Positions 22,217-35,200 of a stretch of 64,000 bases of DNA are shown here, one piece after another. Below the pieces are notes generated by a model, which had not been told where the DNA came from, made no database searches, and saw nothing but the letters and a program-made list of their open reading frames with translations. Positions within the stretch are counted from its first letter, which is position 1. Each line of letters begins with the position of its first letter. Source of the DNA: Neoechinorhynchus agilis (lineage: Eukaryota > Acanthocephala). The position numbers and the translations under genes are program-made. The DNA lies in contig CM121341.1 of NCBI GenBank assembly GCA_051530055.1, positions 12,400,001-12,464,000 of the forward strand, in the 5' to 3' direction.

Positions 22217-23029
22217 ATGGCACAACAACAGCAACCTTCTGATAGCGACATCGTCACGGAACCACAATCAAGCGGAAGCACATACTCGGTTACTTCCATA
22301 AACCAGGCAATGGCAGACCTCGCTCAGATCAGCTCTGTCTCAGTGAGACTTCCGACGTTTACTCCGAAGGACGTCGATATGTGGTTTTCGCAGGTGGAAT
22401 CGACATTCCAACTGCGCCACATCACCCAGGATCAGACAAAATATGACTATGTATTTACTAGTTTGGACGCCGAGACTCTGTGCCGGCTCAGGAGTTTTGT
22501 CGCCAACCTGCCGTCCCCCGGCGATCGGTACGATGGGCTGAAAGCTCGCCTGAGGCAGATCTTCAGCATTCCTGAATATCGGCGGATGCAGGAAATAGTG
22601 GAGATGACAATCAACGAGGATACCCCCTCCCGCTTGCTAGAACGCATGTTGGGGCTGTACACTTCAAATTCGTATCCGGCCGCCGATCCCCTGTTCCGTT
22701 ACCACTACATTAGCAAGCTGCCTACGAAGGTCCGTGAACTCGTCGCATCCATGGATACTCTCAAATTGACCGAACTGGCCGAAGTGGCAGACAAGTTCTA
22801 TTTTCAAGTCGCAGGAGACTCGACAGTATGTGCGATCGAGCAGACAAGCCCGATGGTGGACGGGATTCGACAACGCCGCAAAAACAAATCAGCTGCGAGG
22901 ATTATACCAGGTATATGCCGTTTCCATGCCCAGTGGGGCAACCGATCCAGGAACTGCATCCCACCTTGCATTTTCAACGGCAAAGTTGCCTCAACAACAC
23001 AGGGAAACGCCGATGCCGGCCGACAGTAA
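22217..23029 (+). CDS. gag: gag of the Ty3/Gypsy element
   Basis: Open frame of 270 codons following the primer site ([11 protein letters not shown] start), with a capsid-like region ([21 protein letters not shown]). The last part overlaps the pol frame, an arrangement families of this kind usually resolve by programmed frameshifting. It appears intact. Confidence 0.8.
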   Translation: MAQQQQPSDSDIVTEPQSSGSTYSVTSINQAMADLAQISSVSVRLPTFTPKDVDMWFSQVESTFQLRHITQDQTKYDYVFTSLDAETLCRLRSFVANLPSPGDRYDGLKARLRQIFSIPEYRRMQEIVEMTINEDTPSRLLERMLGLYTSNSYPAADPLFRYHYISKLPTKVRELVASMDTLKLTELAEVADKFYFQVAGDSTVCAIEQTSPMVDGIRQRRKNKSAARIIPGICRFHAQWGNRSRNCIPPCIFNGKVASTTQGNADAGRQ

Positions 23030-26000
23030 TCGCCCACGCGACCGGCACCAGCAGCATGGGCGACCTTTTTTTCGTGTTTGATATAAACTCCCGTCGAAGT
23101 TTCCTCGTGGACACAGGGGCGCAAGTCAGCATTGTTCCACCGTCCGGAAACGAACGAGCCCATCCCAACAAAAAAAGGCTCATCGCCGCCAACCACAGCA
23201 CCATCCTGACCTACGGCACTAAAAGCCTATCGATCAATCTCGCAGGCAGGGCCCGGTACCAGTGGAAATTTATCATAGCCGACGTCAAGCATCCCATCCT
23301 TGGTTCCGATTTCCTCCGAAACGTCGGGCTAATGATCGACTTGCAAGGCCGAAGACTGGTGTCCAATACACGAACCACCACAATTCCCCTTCAAACGCCG
23401 AGGTCAACCCAACTGGTCAGCGTCCTGACCAGGCCCAGTAACAACTTCGAGGCGTTGCTCCTCCGGTATCCAGTTGTCCTTACACCAAGATTCGACTCGG
23501 CTGTGCAACACCAGGTGCAACATCACATAGTGACACGCGGACCACCGAGACACGCACGGGCACGGCGCCTCGCTCCAGATATCCTTCGGACAGTAAAGGA
23601 AGAGTTCAGGAAACTCGAACAGAATGGGATCATCCGCAAGTCAAGCAGCCCATGGTCGAGCCCCCTTCATACAGTCGACAAGACCGACGGAACCAAGCGG
23701 CCCTGTGGGGACTACAGACAAATAAACGCTGCGACGGAGCCAGACAGATACCCTCTGCCGCACATCCATGATTTTGCAGGCAACCTGCACGGATGTTCAG
23801 TCTTTTCAAAGATCGACTTGGTCAAGGGCTACCACCAGATCCCGGTAGCCCCGGAAGACATCCCAAAAACGGCGATAATCACCCCATTCGGCCTTTGGGA
23901 GTACACTCGTATGCCGTTCGGCCTACGCAACAGCGCCCAGACCTTCCAGAGATTTATGGACTCCGTCCTAGGCGACCTACCGTACATTTTCGTCTACATC
24001 GACGACATCCTCGTCGCTTCCCGTAACAAGACGGAACACCTCAGACACCTGGAAGTACTCCTCACACGACTACAGAAGTTCGGCCTGGTCATCAACGTGG
24101 AGAAATGCAGTTTCGGTCTCAGCTCCGTCGAATTCCTGGGACACAAGGTTTCGGGTGCCGGCATCGCTCCCCTACCAGACAAGGTCAAGATCATCCGCGA
24201 GTATCCTAAGCCCTTAACGATGATCGAGCTACAGCGGTTCCTGGGGATGGTCAACTACTACCATCGTTTCCTTCCCCGAGCCGCCAAGATCATGGTCCCT
24301 CTCCACCGAGTTCTGGACGTCCACCCCAAGGCAAAGAACAACATCGTCCCGTGGGATTTAGAATCCTCGCAGGCCTTTCAAAACACCAAGGAGCTATTGG
24401 CACATGCAGCCCTCCTTGCTCACCCCAACGCAGAAGCAGCGCTAGCCATCATCACTGATGCCTCGGACCGGGCAGTCGGCGCAGCCCTCCAGCAACGGAA
24501 ACAAGGTGGTACCTGGCAGCCCCTCTCCTTCTTCAGCAGAAAGCTGCGTGATGCCGAAACAAGGTACAGCACCTACGATAAGGAGCTTTTGGCCGTTTTT
24601 CTCGCGGTCAAACACTTTCTCCCCCAAGTCGAGGGACGCGAGTTCACGATTTTCACCGACCACAAGCCGCTCATATTCAGCTTGGCGAAAAAGTCCACTC
24701 CGATATCAGCCCGTCAACAGCGACACCTGGCGTTCATCGCAGAGTACACCTCTGACATACGCCACGTATCCGGTCAAGACAACGTAGTCGCGGACTCTCT
24801 CTCCCGCGCCCCAGTTGTATCCGCCGTCTCTTTGGGTATCGACTACGAGCGGTTGGCCGCGGACCAGGAGGCCGACGACGAGTACATTACCTGTCAGATA
24901 GCCTGTCCTGCACTCCGCTGGGAGAAAATCGACCTCTCATCCAGAGGACCGAAACTGCTCTGCGACGTCTCAACGGATCAGCCCAGGCCATGGCTTCCAC
25001 TTGCCTGGCGCAGCCGGGTCTTTCACCTCATCCACGACACGGCGCACCCCGGAGCGAACGGAACAATCAAGCTGATCTCCAAGCGGTTCGTATGGCACGG
25101 CCTGGCAAAAGACGTCCGCCAATGGTCGAGGGTCTGTGTCTCTTGCCAGCGGTCCAAAGTCCACAGACATGTAAAAAGCGACCTCTCTGAATTCCAGTTA
25201 CCGGCCACCCGCTTCGCGCAGGTTCACGTAGACTTGGTTGGACCCCTTCCATCCTCCAACGGATTTAAATACTTACTAACTATGGTTGACCGACACACGC
25301 GGTGGCCCGAAGCAGTTCCGGTAAGCGACATAACCGCAGGGACTTGCGCAAAGGCATTCCTCGACGCATGGGTTGCTCGGTTCGGCGTACCGAGCCATAT
25401 TACCTCCGACAGAGGAAAACAATTCACCTCCGCAATTTGGTCGCACCTTGGCGAAGCCCTCGGAGTAGACGTCCACCGTACGACCGCCTACCACCCGCAA
25501 GCCAACGGCATGGTAGAACGTTTCCACCGACAGCTCAAATCCTCCCTCACAGCTCGACTTTCATCATCGGCGTGGGCCAGAGACCTGCCTTGGGTCCTCT
25601 TAGAGCTCAGAACCTTGCCCAAAGAAGACCTTGGTTGTTCCCCGGCGGAAGTAGTCTACGGATCAACACTGCGACTACCTGGAGAGTTTGTTCAGGACGC
25701 TGCATCCGAAATACCCAGCCTCCGTTTAGCACAACTCAGAGACAGGCTAATGGATTTAATGCCCGCGCCTCCAAGGTGGACCAAGAAGGCCAACAGCAAT
25801 CACCCTACCAGAACGCCAGCTTCCCTGGATAATGCAAAATTTGTCTTTGTCAGGGTCGACGCGGTCAAGCCCCCGCTGTCTTGTCAGTATGATGGCCCGT
25901 ACAGGGTCCTCCAGACTGGTGCCAAAACTTTCAAGGTCCAGATCAACGGGAGAGAACATCACGTCTCGGTAGACAGATTGAAGAGAGCCCACGTGAACCA

Positions 26001-26136
26001 GCAAACAAATGACCAACTCCATGTACCACAAATCCCTGATCCGGTGCTGCACCCAGTACGGCCTCCCAACCAGCAAACGACGCGCTGCGGTCGGCAAGTC
26101 AAAAGACCGGCACGTTTCCAGGACGGAACGGATTAG
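22828..26136 (+). CDS. pol: pol of the Ty3/Gypsy element (protease, RT, RNase H, integrase)
   Basis: Extent of the open frame, which overlaps the end of gag. Parts in order: aspartic protease (DTGAQVS near 23110), reverse transcriptase (YIDD near 24000), RNase H (TDAS near 24455), zinc-binding integrase N-terminus (about 25030-25160) and integrase catalytic core (VDLVGP near 25230 to ERFHRQL near 25520). It appears intact. Confidence 0.88.
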   Translation: MCDRADKPDGGRDSTTPQKQISCEDYTRYMPFPCPVGQPIQELHPTLHFQRQSCLNNTGKRRCRPTVIAHATGTSSMGDLFFVFDINSRRSFLVDTGAQVSIVPPSGNERAHPNKKRLIAANHSTILTYGTKSLSINLAGRARYQWKFIIADVKHPILGSDFLRNVGLMIDLQGRRLVSNTRTTTIPLQTPRSTQLVSVLTRPSNNFEALLLRYPVVLTPRFDSAVQHQVQHHIVTRGPPRHARARRLAPDILRTVKEEFRKLEQNGIIRKSSSPWSSPLHTVDKTDGTKRPCGDYRQINAATEPDRYPLPHIHDFAGNLHGCSVFSKIDLVKGYHQIPVAPEDIPKTAIITPFGLWEYTRMPFGLRNSAQTFQRFMDSVLGDLPYIFVYIDDILVASRNKTEHLRHLEVLLTRLQKFGLVINVEKCSFGLSSVEFLGHKVSGAGIAPLPDKVKIIREYPKPLTMIELQRFLGMVNYYHRFLPRAAKIMVPLHRVLDVHPKAKNNIVPWDLESSQAFQNTKELLAHAALLAHPNAEAALAIITDASDRAVGAALQQRKQGGTWQPLSFFSRKLRDAETRYSTYDKELLAVFLAVKHFLPQVEGREFTIFTDHKPLIFSLAKKSTPISARQQRHLAFIAEYTSDIRHVSGQDNVVADSLSRAPVVSAVSLGIDYERLAADQEADDEYITCQIACPALRWEKIDLSSRGPKLLCDVSTDQPRPWLPLAWRSRVFHLIHDTAHPGANGTIKLISKRFVWHGLAKDVRQWSRVCVSCQRSKVHRHVKSDLSEFQLPATRFAQVHVDLVGPLPSSNGFKYLLTMVDRHTRWPEAVPVSDITAGTCAKAFLDAWVARFGVPSHITSDRGKQFTSAIWSHLGEALGVDVHRTTAYHPQANGMVERFHRQLKSSLTARLSSSAWARDLPWVLLELRTLPKEDLGCSPAEVVYGSTLRLPGEFVQDAASEIPSLRLAQLRDRLMDLMPAPPRWTKKANSNHPTRTPASLDNAKFVFVRVDAVKPPLSCQYDGPYRVLQTGAKTFKVQINGREHHVSVDRLKRAHVNQQTNDQLHVPQIPDPVLHPVRPPNQQTTRCGRQVKRPARFQDGTD

Positions 26137-26160
26137 TGCGGCGACACTGGAGGGGAGGTA

Positions 26161-26294
26161 TGTGGCGGCGACTTCTTCCACGTAATGGCGGGCAGCCGGA
26201 AGAAGTTTCCTTTCCCCGAATGAAAGCAGGGACAACAAGCATTCACCACAATGTAAAGATAATAAACTTAATCTTCTTCTTACGTGACGCCGCC
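26161..26294 (+). repeat. 3' LTR of the Ty3/Gypsy element
   Basis: Identical to the 5' LTR over 134 bp. Preceded by a purine-rich tract (GGAGGGGAGG). The satellite resumes directly after it. Confidence 0.9.
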
Positions 26295-29200
26295 TCTTGC
26301 TTACCTAACAAAGTACAAGTTTATTTTTCCTTTTAACAACCCAGGAAAAGTTTTATTGCTTAACAACGTAATTTTGAACAATATTCTAAACCAAAAGAGC
26401 AAAGTCTTCGTTCAGTGTTCTTGCTTACCTAACAAAGTACAAGTTTATTTTTCAACAACCCAGGAAAAGTTTTATTGCTTCAAACAACGTAATTTTGAAC
26501 AATATTCTAAACCAAAAGAGCAAAGTCTCCGTTCAGTGTTCTTGCTTACCTAACAAAGTACAAGTTTATTTTTCCTTTTAACAACCCAGGAAAAGTTTTA
26601 TTGCTTCAAACAACGTAATTTTGAACAATATTCTAAACCAAAAGAGCAAAGTCTCCGTTCAGTGTTCTTGCTTACCTAACAAAGTACAAGTTTATTTTTC
26701 CTTTTAACAACCCAGGAAAAGTTTTATTGCTTCAAACAACGTAATTTTGAACAATATTCTAAACCAAAAGAGCAAAGTCTCCGTTCAGTGTTCTTGCTTA
26801 CCTAACAAAGTACAAGTTTATTTTTCCTTTTAACAACCCAGGAAAAGTTTTATTGCTTCAAACAACGTAATTTTGAACAATATTCTAAACCAAAAGAGCA
26901 AAGTCTCCGTTCAGTGTTCTTGCTTACCTAACAAAGTACAAGTTTATTTTTCAACAACCCAGGAAAAGTTTTATTGCTTCAAACAACGTAATTTTGAACA
27001 ATATTTTAAACCAAAAGAGCAAAGTCTCCGTTCAGTGTTCTTGCTTACCTAACAAAGTACAAGTTTATTTTTCAACAACCCAGGAAAAGTTTTATTGCTT
27101 CAAACAACGCAATTTTGAACAATATTCTAAACCAAAAGAGCAAAGTCTCCGTTCAGTGTTCTTGCTTACCTAACAAAGTACAAGTTTATTTTTCAACAAC
27201 CCAGGAAAAGTTTTATTGCTTCAAACAACGTAATTTTGAACAATATTCTAAACCAAAAGAGCAAAGTCTCCGTTCAGTGTTCTTGCTTACCTAACAAAGT
27301 ACAAGTTTATTTTTCCTTTTAACAACCCAGGAAAAGTTTTATTGCTTAAAACAACGTAATTTTGAACAATATTTTAAACCAAAAGAGCAAAGTCTCCGTT
27401 CAGTGTTCTTGCTTACCTAACAAAGTACAAGTTTATTTTTCAACAACCCAGGAAAAGTTTTATTGCTTAAAACAACGTAATTTTGAACAATATTTTAAAC
27501 CAAAAGAGCAAAGTCTCCGTTCGTTCTTGCTTACCTAACAAAGTACAAGTTTATTTTTCCTTTTAACAACCCAGGAAAAGTTTTATTGCTTAAAACAACG
27601 TAATTTTGAACAATATTTTAAACCAAAAGAGCAAAGTCTTCGTTCAGTGTTCTTGCTTACCTAACAAAGTACAAGTTTATTTTTCCTTTTAACAACCCAG
27701 GAAAAGTTTTATTGCTTCAAACAACGTAATTTTGAACAATATTCTAAACCAAAAGAGCAAAGTCTCCGTTCAGTGTTCTTGCTTACCTAACAAAGTACAA
27801 GTTTATTTTTCAACAACCCAGGAAAAGTTTTATTGCTTCAAACAACGCAATTTTGAACAATATTCTAAACCAAAAGAGCAAAGTCTCCGTTCAGTGTTCT
27901 TGCTTACCTAACAAAGTACAAGTTTATTTTTCCTTTTAACAACCCAGGAAAAGTTTTATTGCTTCAAACAACGTAATTTTGAACAATATTTTAAACCAAA
28001 AGAGCAAAGTCTCCGTTCAGTGTTCTTGCTTACCTAACAAAGTACAAGTTTATTTTTCAACAACCCAGGAAAAGTTTTATTGCTTCAAACAACGTAATTT
28101 TGAACAATATTCTAAACCAAAAGAGCAAAGTCTCCGTTCAGTGTTCTTGCTTACCTAACAAAGTACAAGTTTATTTTTCCTTTTAACAACCCAGGAAAAG
28201 TTTTATTGCTTAAAACAACGTAATTTTGAACAATATTTTAAACCAAAAGAGCAAAGTCTTCGTTCAGTGTTCTTGCTTACCTAACAAAGTACAAGTTTAT
28301 TTTTCCTTTTAACAACCCAGGAAAAGTTTTAATGCTTAAAACAACGTAATTTTGAACAATATTTTAAACCAAAAGAGCAAAGTCTCCGTTCAGTGTTCTT
28401 GCTTACCCAACAAAGTACAAGTTTATTTTTCAACAACCCAGGAAAAGTTTTATTGCTTCAAACAACGTAATTTTGAACAATATTTTAAACCAAAAGAGCA
28501 AAGTCTCCGTTCAGTGTTCTTGCTTACCTAACAAAGTACAAGTTTATTTTTCAACAACCCAGGAAAAGTTTTATTGCTTCAAACAACGCAATTTTGAACA
28601 ATATTCTAAACCAAAAGAGCAAAGTCTCCGTTCAGTGTTCTTGCTTACCTAACAAAGTACAAGTTTATTTTTCCTTTTAACAACCCAGGAAAAGTTTTAT
28701 TGCTTCAAACAACGTAATTTTGAACAATATTCTAAACCAAAAGAGCAAAGTCTCCGTTCAGTGTTCTTGCTTACCTAACAAAGTACAAGTTTATTTTTCC
28801 TTTTAACAACCCAGGAAAAGTTTTATTGCTTCAAACAACGTAATTTTGAACAATATTTTAAACCAAAAGAGCAAAGTCTCCGTTCAGTGTTCTTGCTTAC
28901 CTAACAAAGTACAAGTTTATTTTTCCTTTTAACACCAGAAAAGTTTTATTGCTTCAAACAACGTAATTTTGAACAATATTTTAAACCAAAGAGCAAAGTC
29001 TTCGTTCAGTGTTCTTGCTTACCTAACAAAGTACAAGTTTATTTTTCCTTTTAACAACCCAGGAAAAGTTTTATTGCTTCAAACAACGTAATTTTGAACA
29101 ATATTCTAAACCAAAAGAGCAAAGTCTCCGTTCAGTGTTCTTGCTTACCTAACAAAGTACAAGTTTATTTTTCCTTTTAACAACCCAGGAAAAGTTTTAT

Positions 29201-32200
29201 TGCTTAAAACAACGTAATTTTGAACAATATTCTAAACCAAAAGAGCAAAGTCTCCGTTCAGTGTTCTTGCTTACCTAACAAAGTACAAGTTTATTTTTCA
29301 ACAACCCAGGAAAAGTTTTATTGCTTCAAACAACGTAATTTTGAACAATATTTTAAACCAAAAGAGCAAAGTCTCCGTTCAGTGTTCTTGCTTACCTAAC
29401 AAAGTACAAGTTTATTTTTCAACAACCCAGGAAAAGTTTTATTGCTTCAAACAACGCAATTTTGAACAATATTCTAAACCAAAAGAGCAAAGTCTCCGTT
29501 CAGTGTTCTTGCTTACCTAACAAAGTACAAGTTTATTTTTCAACAACCCAGGAAAAGTTTTATTGCTTCAAACAACGTAATTTTGAACAATATTCTAAAC
29601 CAAAAGAGCAAAGTCTCCGTTCAGTGTTCTTGCTTACCTAACAAAGTACAAGTTTATTTTTCCTTTTAACAACCCAGGAAAAGTTTTATTGCTTCAAACA
29701 ACGTAATTTTGAACAATATTTTAAACCAAAAGAGCAAAGTCTTCGTTCAGTGTTCTTGCTTACCTAACAAAGTACAAGTTTATTTTTCCTTTTAACAACC
29801 CAGGAAAAGTTTTATTGCTTAAAACAACGTAATTTTGAACAATATTTTAAACCAAAAGAGCAAAGTCTCCGTTCAGTGTTCTTGCTTACCTAACAAAGTA
29901 CAAGTTTATTTTTCAACAACCCAGGAAAAGTTTTATTGCTTCAAACAACGTAATTTTGAACAATATTTTAAACCAAAAGAGCAAAGTCTCCGTTCAGTGT
30001 TCTTGCTTACCTAACAAAGTACAAGTTTATTTTTCCTTTTAACAACCCAGGAAAAGTTTTATTGCTTCAAACAACGTAATTTTGAACAATATTCTAAACC
30101 AAAAGAGCAAAGTCTTCGTTCAGTGTTCTTGCTTACCTAACAAAGTACAAGTTTATTTTTCCTTTTAACAACCCAGGAAAAGTTTTATTGCTTCAAACAA
30201 CGTAATTTTGAACAATATTCTAAACCAAAAGAGCAAAGTCTCCGTTCAGTGTTCTTGCTTACCTAACAAAGTACAAGTTTATTTTTCCTTTTAACAACCC
30301 AGGAAAAGTTTTATTGCTTCAAACAACGTAATTTTGAACAATATTCTAAACCAAAAGAGCAAAGTCTTCGTTCAGTGTTCTTGCTTACCTAACAAAGTAC
30401 AAGTTTATTTTTCAACAACCCAGGAAAAGTTTTATTGCTTCAAACAACGTAATTTTGAACAATATTCTAAACCAAAAGAGCAAAGTCTCCGTTCAGTGTT
30501 CTTGCTTACCTAACAAAGTACAAGTTTATTTTTCAACAACCCAGGAAAAGTTTTATTGCTTCAAACAACGTAATTTTGAACAATATTTTAAACCAAAAGA
30601 GCAAAGTCTCCGTTCAGTGTTCTTGCTTACCTAACAAAGTACAAGTTTATTTTTCAACAACCCAGGAAAAGTTTTATTGCTTCAAACAACGAATTTTGAA
30701 CAATATTCTAAACCAAAAGAGCAAAGTCTCCGTTCAGTGTTCTTGCTTACCTAACAAAGTACAAGTTTATTTTTCCTTTTAACAACCCAGGAAAAGTTTT
30801 ATTGCTTCAAACAACGTAATTTTGAACAATATTCTAAACCAAAAGAGCAAAGTCTCCGTTCAGTGTTCTTGCTTACCTAACAAAGTACAAGTTTATTTTT
30901 CCTTTTAACAACCCAGGAAAAGTTTTATTGCTTCAAACAACGTAATTTTGAACAATATTTTAAACCAAAAGAGCAAAGTCTTCGTTCAGTGTTCTTGCTT
31001 ACCTAACAAAGTACAAGTTTATTTTTCCTTTTAACAACCCAGGAAAAGTTTTATTGCTTAAAACAACGTAATTTTGAACAATATTTTAAACCAAAAGAGC
31101 AAAGTCTTCGTTCAGTGTTCTTGCTTACCTAACAAAGTACAAGTTTATTTTCCTTTTAACAACCCAGGAAAAGTTTTATTGCTTCAAACAACGTAATTTT
31201 GAACAATATTCTAAACCAAAGAGCAAAGTCTCCGTTCAGTGTTCTTGCTTACCTAACAAAGTACAAGTTTATTTTTCCAACAACCCAGGAAAAGTTTTAT
31301 TGCTTCAAACAACGTAATTTTGAACAATATTCTAAACCAAAAGAGCAAAGTCTCCGTTCAGTGTTCTTGCTTACCTAACAAAGTACAAGTTTATTTTTCC
31401 TTTTAACAACCCAGGAAAAGTTTTATTGCTTCAAACAACGTAATTTTGAACAATATTCTAAACCAAAAGAGCAAAGTCTCCGTTCAGTGTTCTTGCTTAC
31501 CTAACAAAGTACAAGTTTATTTTTCCTTTTAACAACCCAGGAAAAGTTTTAATGCTTAAAACAACGTAATTTTGAACAATATTTTAAACCAAAAGAGCAA
31601 AGTCTCCGTTCAGTGTTCTTGCTTACCTAACAAAGTACAAGTTTATTTTTCAAAAACCCAGGAAAAGTTTTATTGCTTCAAACAACGTAATTTTGAACAA
31701 TATTTTAAACCAAAAGAGCAAAGTCTCCGTTCAGTGTTCTTGCTTACCTAACAAAGTACAAGTTTATTTTTCAACAACCCAGGAAAAGTTTTATTGCTTC
31801 AAACAACGCAATTTTGAACAATATTCTAAACCAAAAGAGCAAAGTCTCCGTTCAGTGTTCTTGCTTACCTAACAAAGTACAAGTTTATTTTTCCTTTTAA
31901 CAACCCAGGAAAAGTTTTATTGCTTCAAACAACGTAATTTTGAACAATATTCTAAACCAAAAGAGCAAAGTCTCCGTTCAGTGTTCTTGCTTACCTAACA
32001 AAGTACAAGTTTATTTTTCCTTTTAACAACCCAGGAAAAGTTTTATTGCTTCAAACAACGTAATTTTGAACAATATTCTAAACCAAAAGAGCAAAGTCTT
32101 CGTTCAGTGTTCTTGCTTACCTAACAAAGTACAAGTTTATTTTTCCTTTTAACAACCCAGGAAAAGTTTTATTGCTTCAAACAACGTAATTTTGAACAAT

Positions 32201-35200
32201 ATTCTAAACCAAAAGAGCAAAGTCTCCGTTCAGTGTTCTTGCTTACCTAACAAAGTACAAGTTTATTTTCCTTTTAACAACCCAGAAAGTTTTATTGCTT
32301 CAAACAACGTAATTTTGAACAATATTCTAAACCAAAAGAGCAAAGTCTCCGTTCAGTGTTCTTGCTTACCTAACAAAGTACAAGTTTATTTTTCCTTTTA
32401 ACAACCCAGGAAAAGTTTTATTGCTTCAAACAACGTAATTTTGAACAATATTCTAAACCAAAAGAGCAAAGTCTTCGTTCAGTGTTCTTGCTTACCTAAC
32501 AAAGTACAAGTTTATTTTTCCTTTTAACAACCCAGGAAAAGTTTTATTGCTTCAAACAACGTAATTTTGAACAATATTCTAAACCAAAAGAGCAAAGTCT
32601 CCGTTCAGTGTTCTTGCTTACCTAACAAAGTACAAGTTTATTTTTCCTTTTAACAACCCAGGAAAAGTTTTATTGCTTCAAACAACGTAATTTTGAACAA
32701 TATTCTAAACCAAAAGAGCAAAGTCTCCGTTCAGTGTTCTTGCTTACCTAACAAAGTACAAGTTTATTTTTCCTTTTAACAACCCAGGAAAAGTTTTATT
32801 GCTTCAAACAACGTAATTTTGAACAATATTCTAAACAAAAAGAAGTCTCGTTCAGTGTTCTTGCTTACCTAACAAAGTACAAGTTTATTTTTCAACAACC
32901 CAGGAAAAGTTTTATTGCTCAAACAACGTAATTTTGAACAATATTTTAAACAAAACAAAGTCTCCGTTCAGTGTTCTTGCTTACCTAACAAAGTACAAGT
33001 TTATTTTTCAACAACCCAGGAAAAGTTTTATTGCTTCAAACAACGCAATTTTGAACAATATTCTAAACCAAAAGAGCAGTCTCCGTTCAGTGTTCTTGCT
33101 TACCTAACAAAGTACAAGTTTATTTTTCAACAACCCAGGAAAAGTTTTATTGCTTCAAACAACGTAATTTTGAACAATATTTTAAACCAAAAGAGCAAAG
33201 TCTCCGTTCAGTGTTCTTGCTTACCTAACAAAGTACAAGTTTATTTTTCAACAACCCAGGAAAAGTTTTATTGCTTCAAACAACGTAATTTTGAACAATA
33301 TTCTAAACCAAAAGAGCAAAGTCTCCGTTCAGTGTTCTTGCTTACCTAACAAAGTACAAGTTTATTTTTCCTTTTAACAACCCAGGAAAAGTTTTATTGC
33401 TTCAAACAACGTAATTTTGAACAATATTCTAAACCAAAAGAGCAAAGTCTCCGTTCAGTGTTCTTGCTTACCTAACAAAGTACAAGTTTATTTTTAACAA
33501 CCCAGGAAAAGTTTTATTGCTTCAAACAACGTAATTTTGAACAATATTCTAAACCAAAAGAGCAAAGTCTCCGTTCAGTGTTCTTGCTTACCTAACAAAG
33601 TACAAGTTTATTTTTCCTTTTAACAACCCAGGAAAAGTTTTATTGCTTCAAACAACGTAATTTTGAACAATATTCTAAACCAAAAGAGCAGTCTCCGTTC
33701 AGTGTTCTTGCTTACCTAACAAAGTACAAGTTTATTTTTCCTTTTAACAACCCAGGAAAAGTTTTATTGCTTCAAACAACGTAATTTTGAACAATATTCT
33801 AAACCAAAAGAGCAGTCTCCGTTCAGTGTTCTTGCTTACCTAACAAAGTACAAGTTTATTTTTCAACAACCCAGGAAAAGTTTTATTGCTTCAAACAACG
33901 TAATTTTGAACAATATTTTAAACCAAAAGAGCAAAGTCTCCGTTCAGTGTTCTTGCTTACCTAACAAAGTACAAGTTTATTTTTCAACAACCCAGGAAAA
34001 GTTTTATTGCTTCAAACAACGTAATTTTGAACAATATTTTAAACCAAAAGAGCAAAGTCTCCGTTCAGTGTTCTTGCTTACCTAACAAAGTACAAGTTTA
34101 TTTTTCCTTTTAACAACCCAGGAAAAGTTTTATTGCTTCAAACAACGTAATTTTGAACAATATTCTAAACCAAAAGAGCAAAGTCTCCGTTCAGTGTTCT
34201 TGCTTACCTAACAAAGTACAAGTTTATTTTTCAACAACCCAGGAAAAGTTTTATTGCTTCAAACAACGTAATTTTGAACAATATTCTAAACCAAAAGAGC
34301 AAAGTCTCCGTTCAGTGTTCTTGCTTACCTAACAAAGTACAAGTTTATTTTTCCTTTTAACAACCCAGGAAAAGTTTTATTGCTTCAAACAACGTAATTT
34401 TGAACAATATTCTAAACCAAAAGAGCAAAGTCTCCGTTCAGTGTTCTTGCTTACCTAACAAAGTACAAGTTTATTTTTCCTTTTAACAACCCAGGAAAAG
34501 TTTTATTGCTTCAAACAACGTAATTTTGAACAATATTCTAAACCAAAAGAGCAAAGTCTCCGTTCAGTGTTCTTGCTTACCTAACAAAGTACAAGTTTAT
34601 TTTTCCTTTTAACAACCCAGGAAAAGTTTTATTGCTTCAAACAACGTAATTTTGAACAATATTCTAAACCAAAAGAGCAAAGTCTCCGTTCAGTGTTCTT
34701 GCTTACCTAACAAAGTACAAGTTTATTTTTCCTTTTAACAACCCAGGAAAAGTTTTATTGCTTCAAACAACGTAATTTTGAACAATATTCTAAACCAAAA
34801 GAGCAAAGTCTCCGTTCAGTGTTCTTGCTTACCTAACAAAGTACAAGTTTATTTTTCCTTTTAACAACCCAGGAAAAGTTTTATTGCTTCAAACAACGTA
34901 ATTTTGAACAATATTCTAAACCAAAAGAGCAAAGTCTCCGTTCAGTGTTCTTGCTTACCTAACAAAGTACAAGTTTATTTTCCTTTTAACACCAGGAAAA
35001 GTTTTATTGCTTAAAACAACGTAATTTTGAACAATATTTTAAACCAAAAGAGCAAAGTCTCCGTTCAGTGTTCTTGCTTACCTAACAAAGTACAAGTTTA
35101 TTTTTTTAACAACCCAGGAAAAGTTTTATTGCTTCAAACAACGTAATTTTGAACAATATTTTAAACCAAAAGAGCAAAGTCTCCGTTCAGTGTTCTTGCT

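Larger units (their letters stand above)
22063..26294 (+). mobile_element. Ty3/Gypsy LTR retrotransposon, CsRn1-like, looks whole
   Basis: A 4.2-kb element inserted in the satellite. It has two identical 134-bp LTRs (22063-22196, 26161-26294), a primer-binding site next to the 5' LTR matching the 3' end of tRNA-Trp (TGGTGACCCCGACG), gag, pol and a purine-rich tract before the 3' LTR. A tRNA-Trp primer is typical of the CsRn1 clade. Domain order in pol (protease, reverse transcriptase, RNase H, integrase) is that of Ty3/Gypsy; no envelope gene is seen. Identical LTRs imply a very recent insertion. I saw no break. The element is visibly GC-richer than the host sequence. The nine bases TCTTGCTTA occur on both sides (22054-22062, 26295-26303). 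Confidence 0.92.

Noticed and set aside
22060-23204. Minus-strand and third-frame ORFs over the retroelement
   Set aside because: Shadows of the GC-rich gag and pol frames.
32915-33349. Long open frames inside the satellite (up to 144 codons, repeated NQKSKVSVQCSC-type peptides)
   Set aside because: They are frame-shifted readings of the 121-bp unit, start at arbitrary codons and stop wherever a 126-bp unit or a common TAA variant occurs. No promoter, Kozak context or family likeness.
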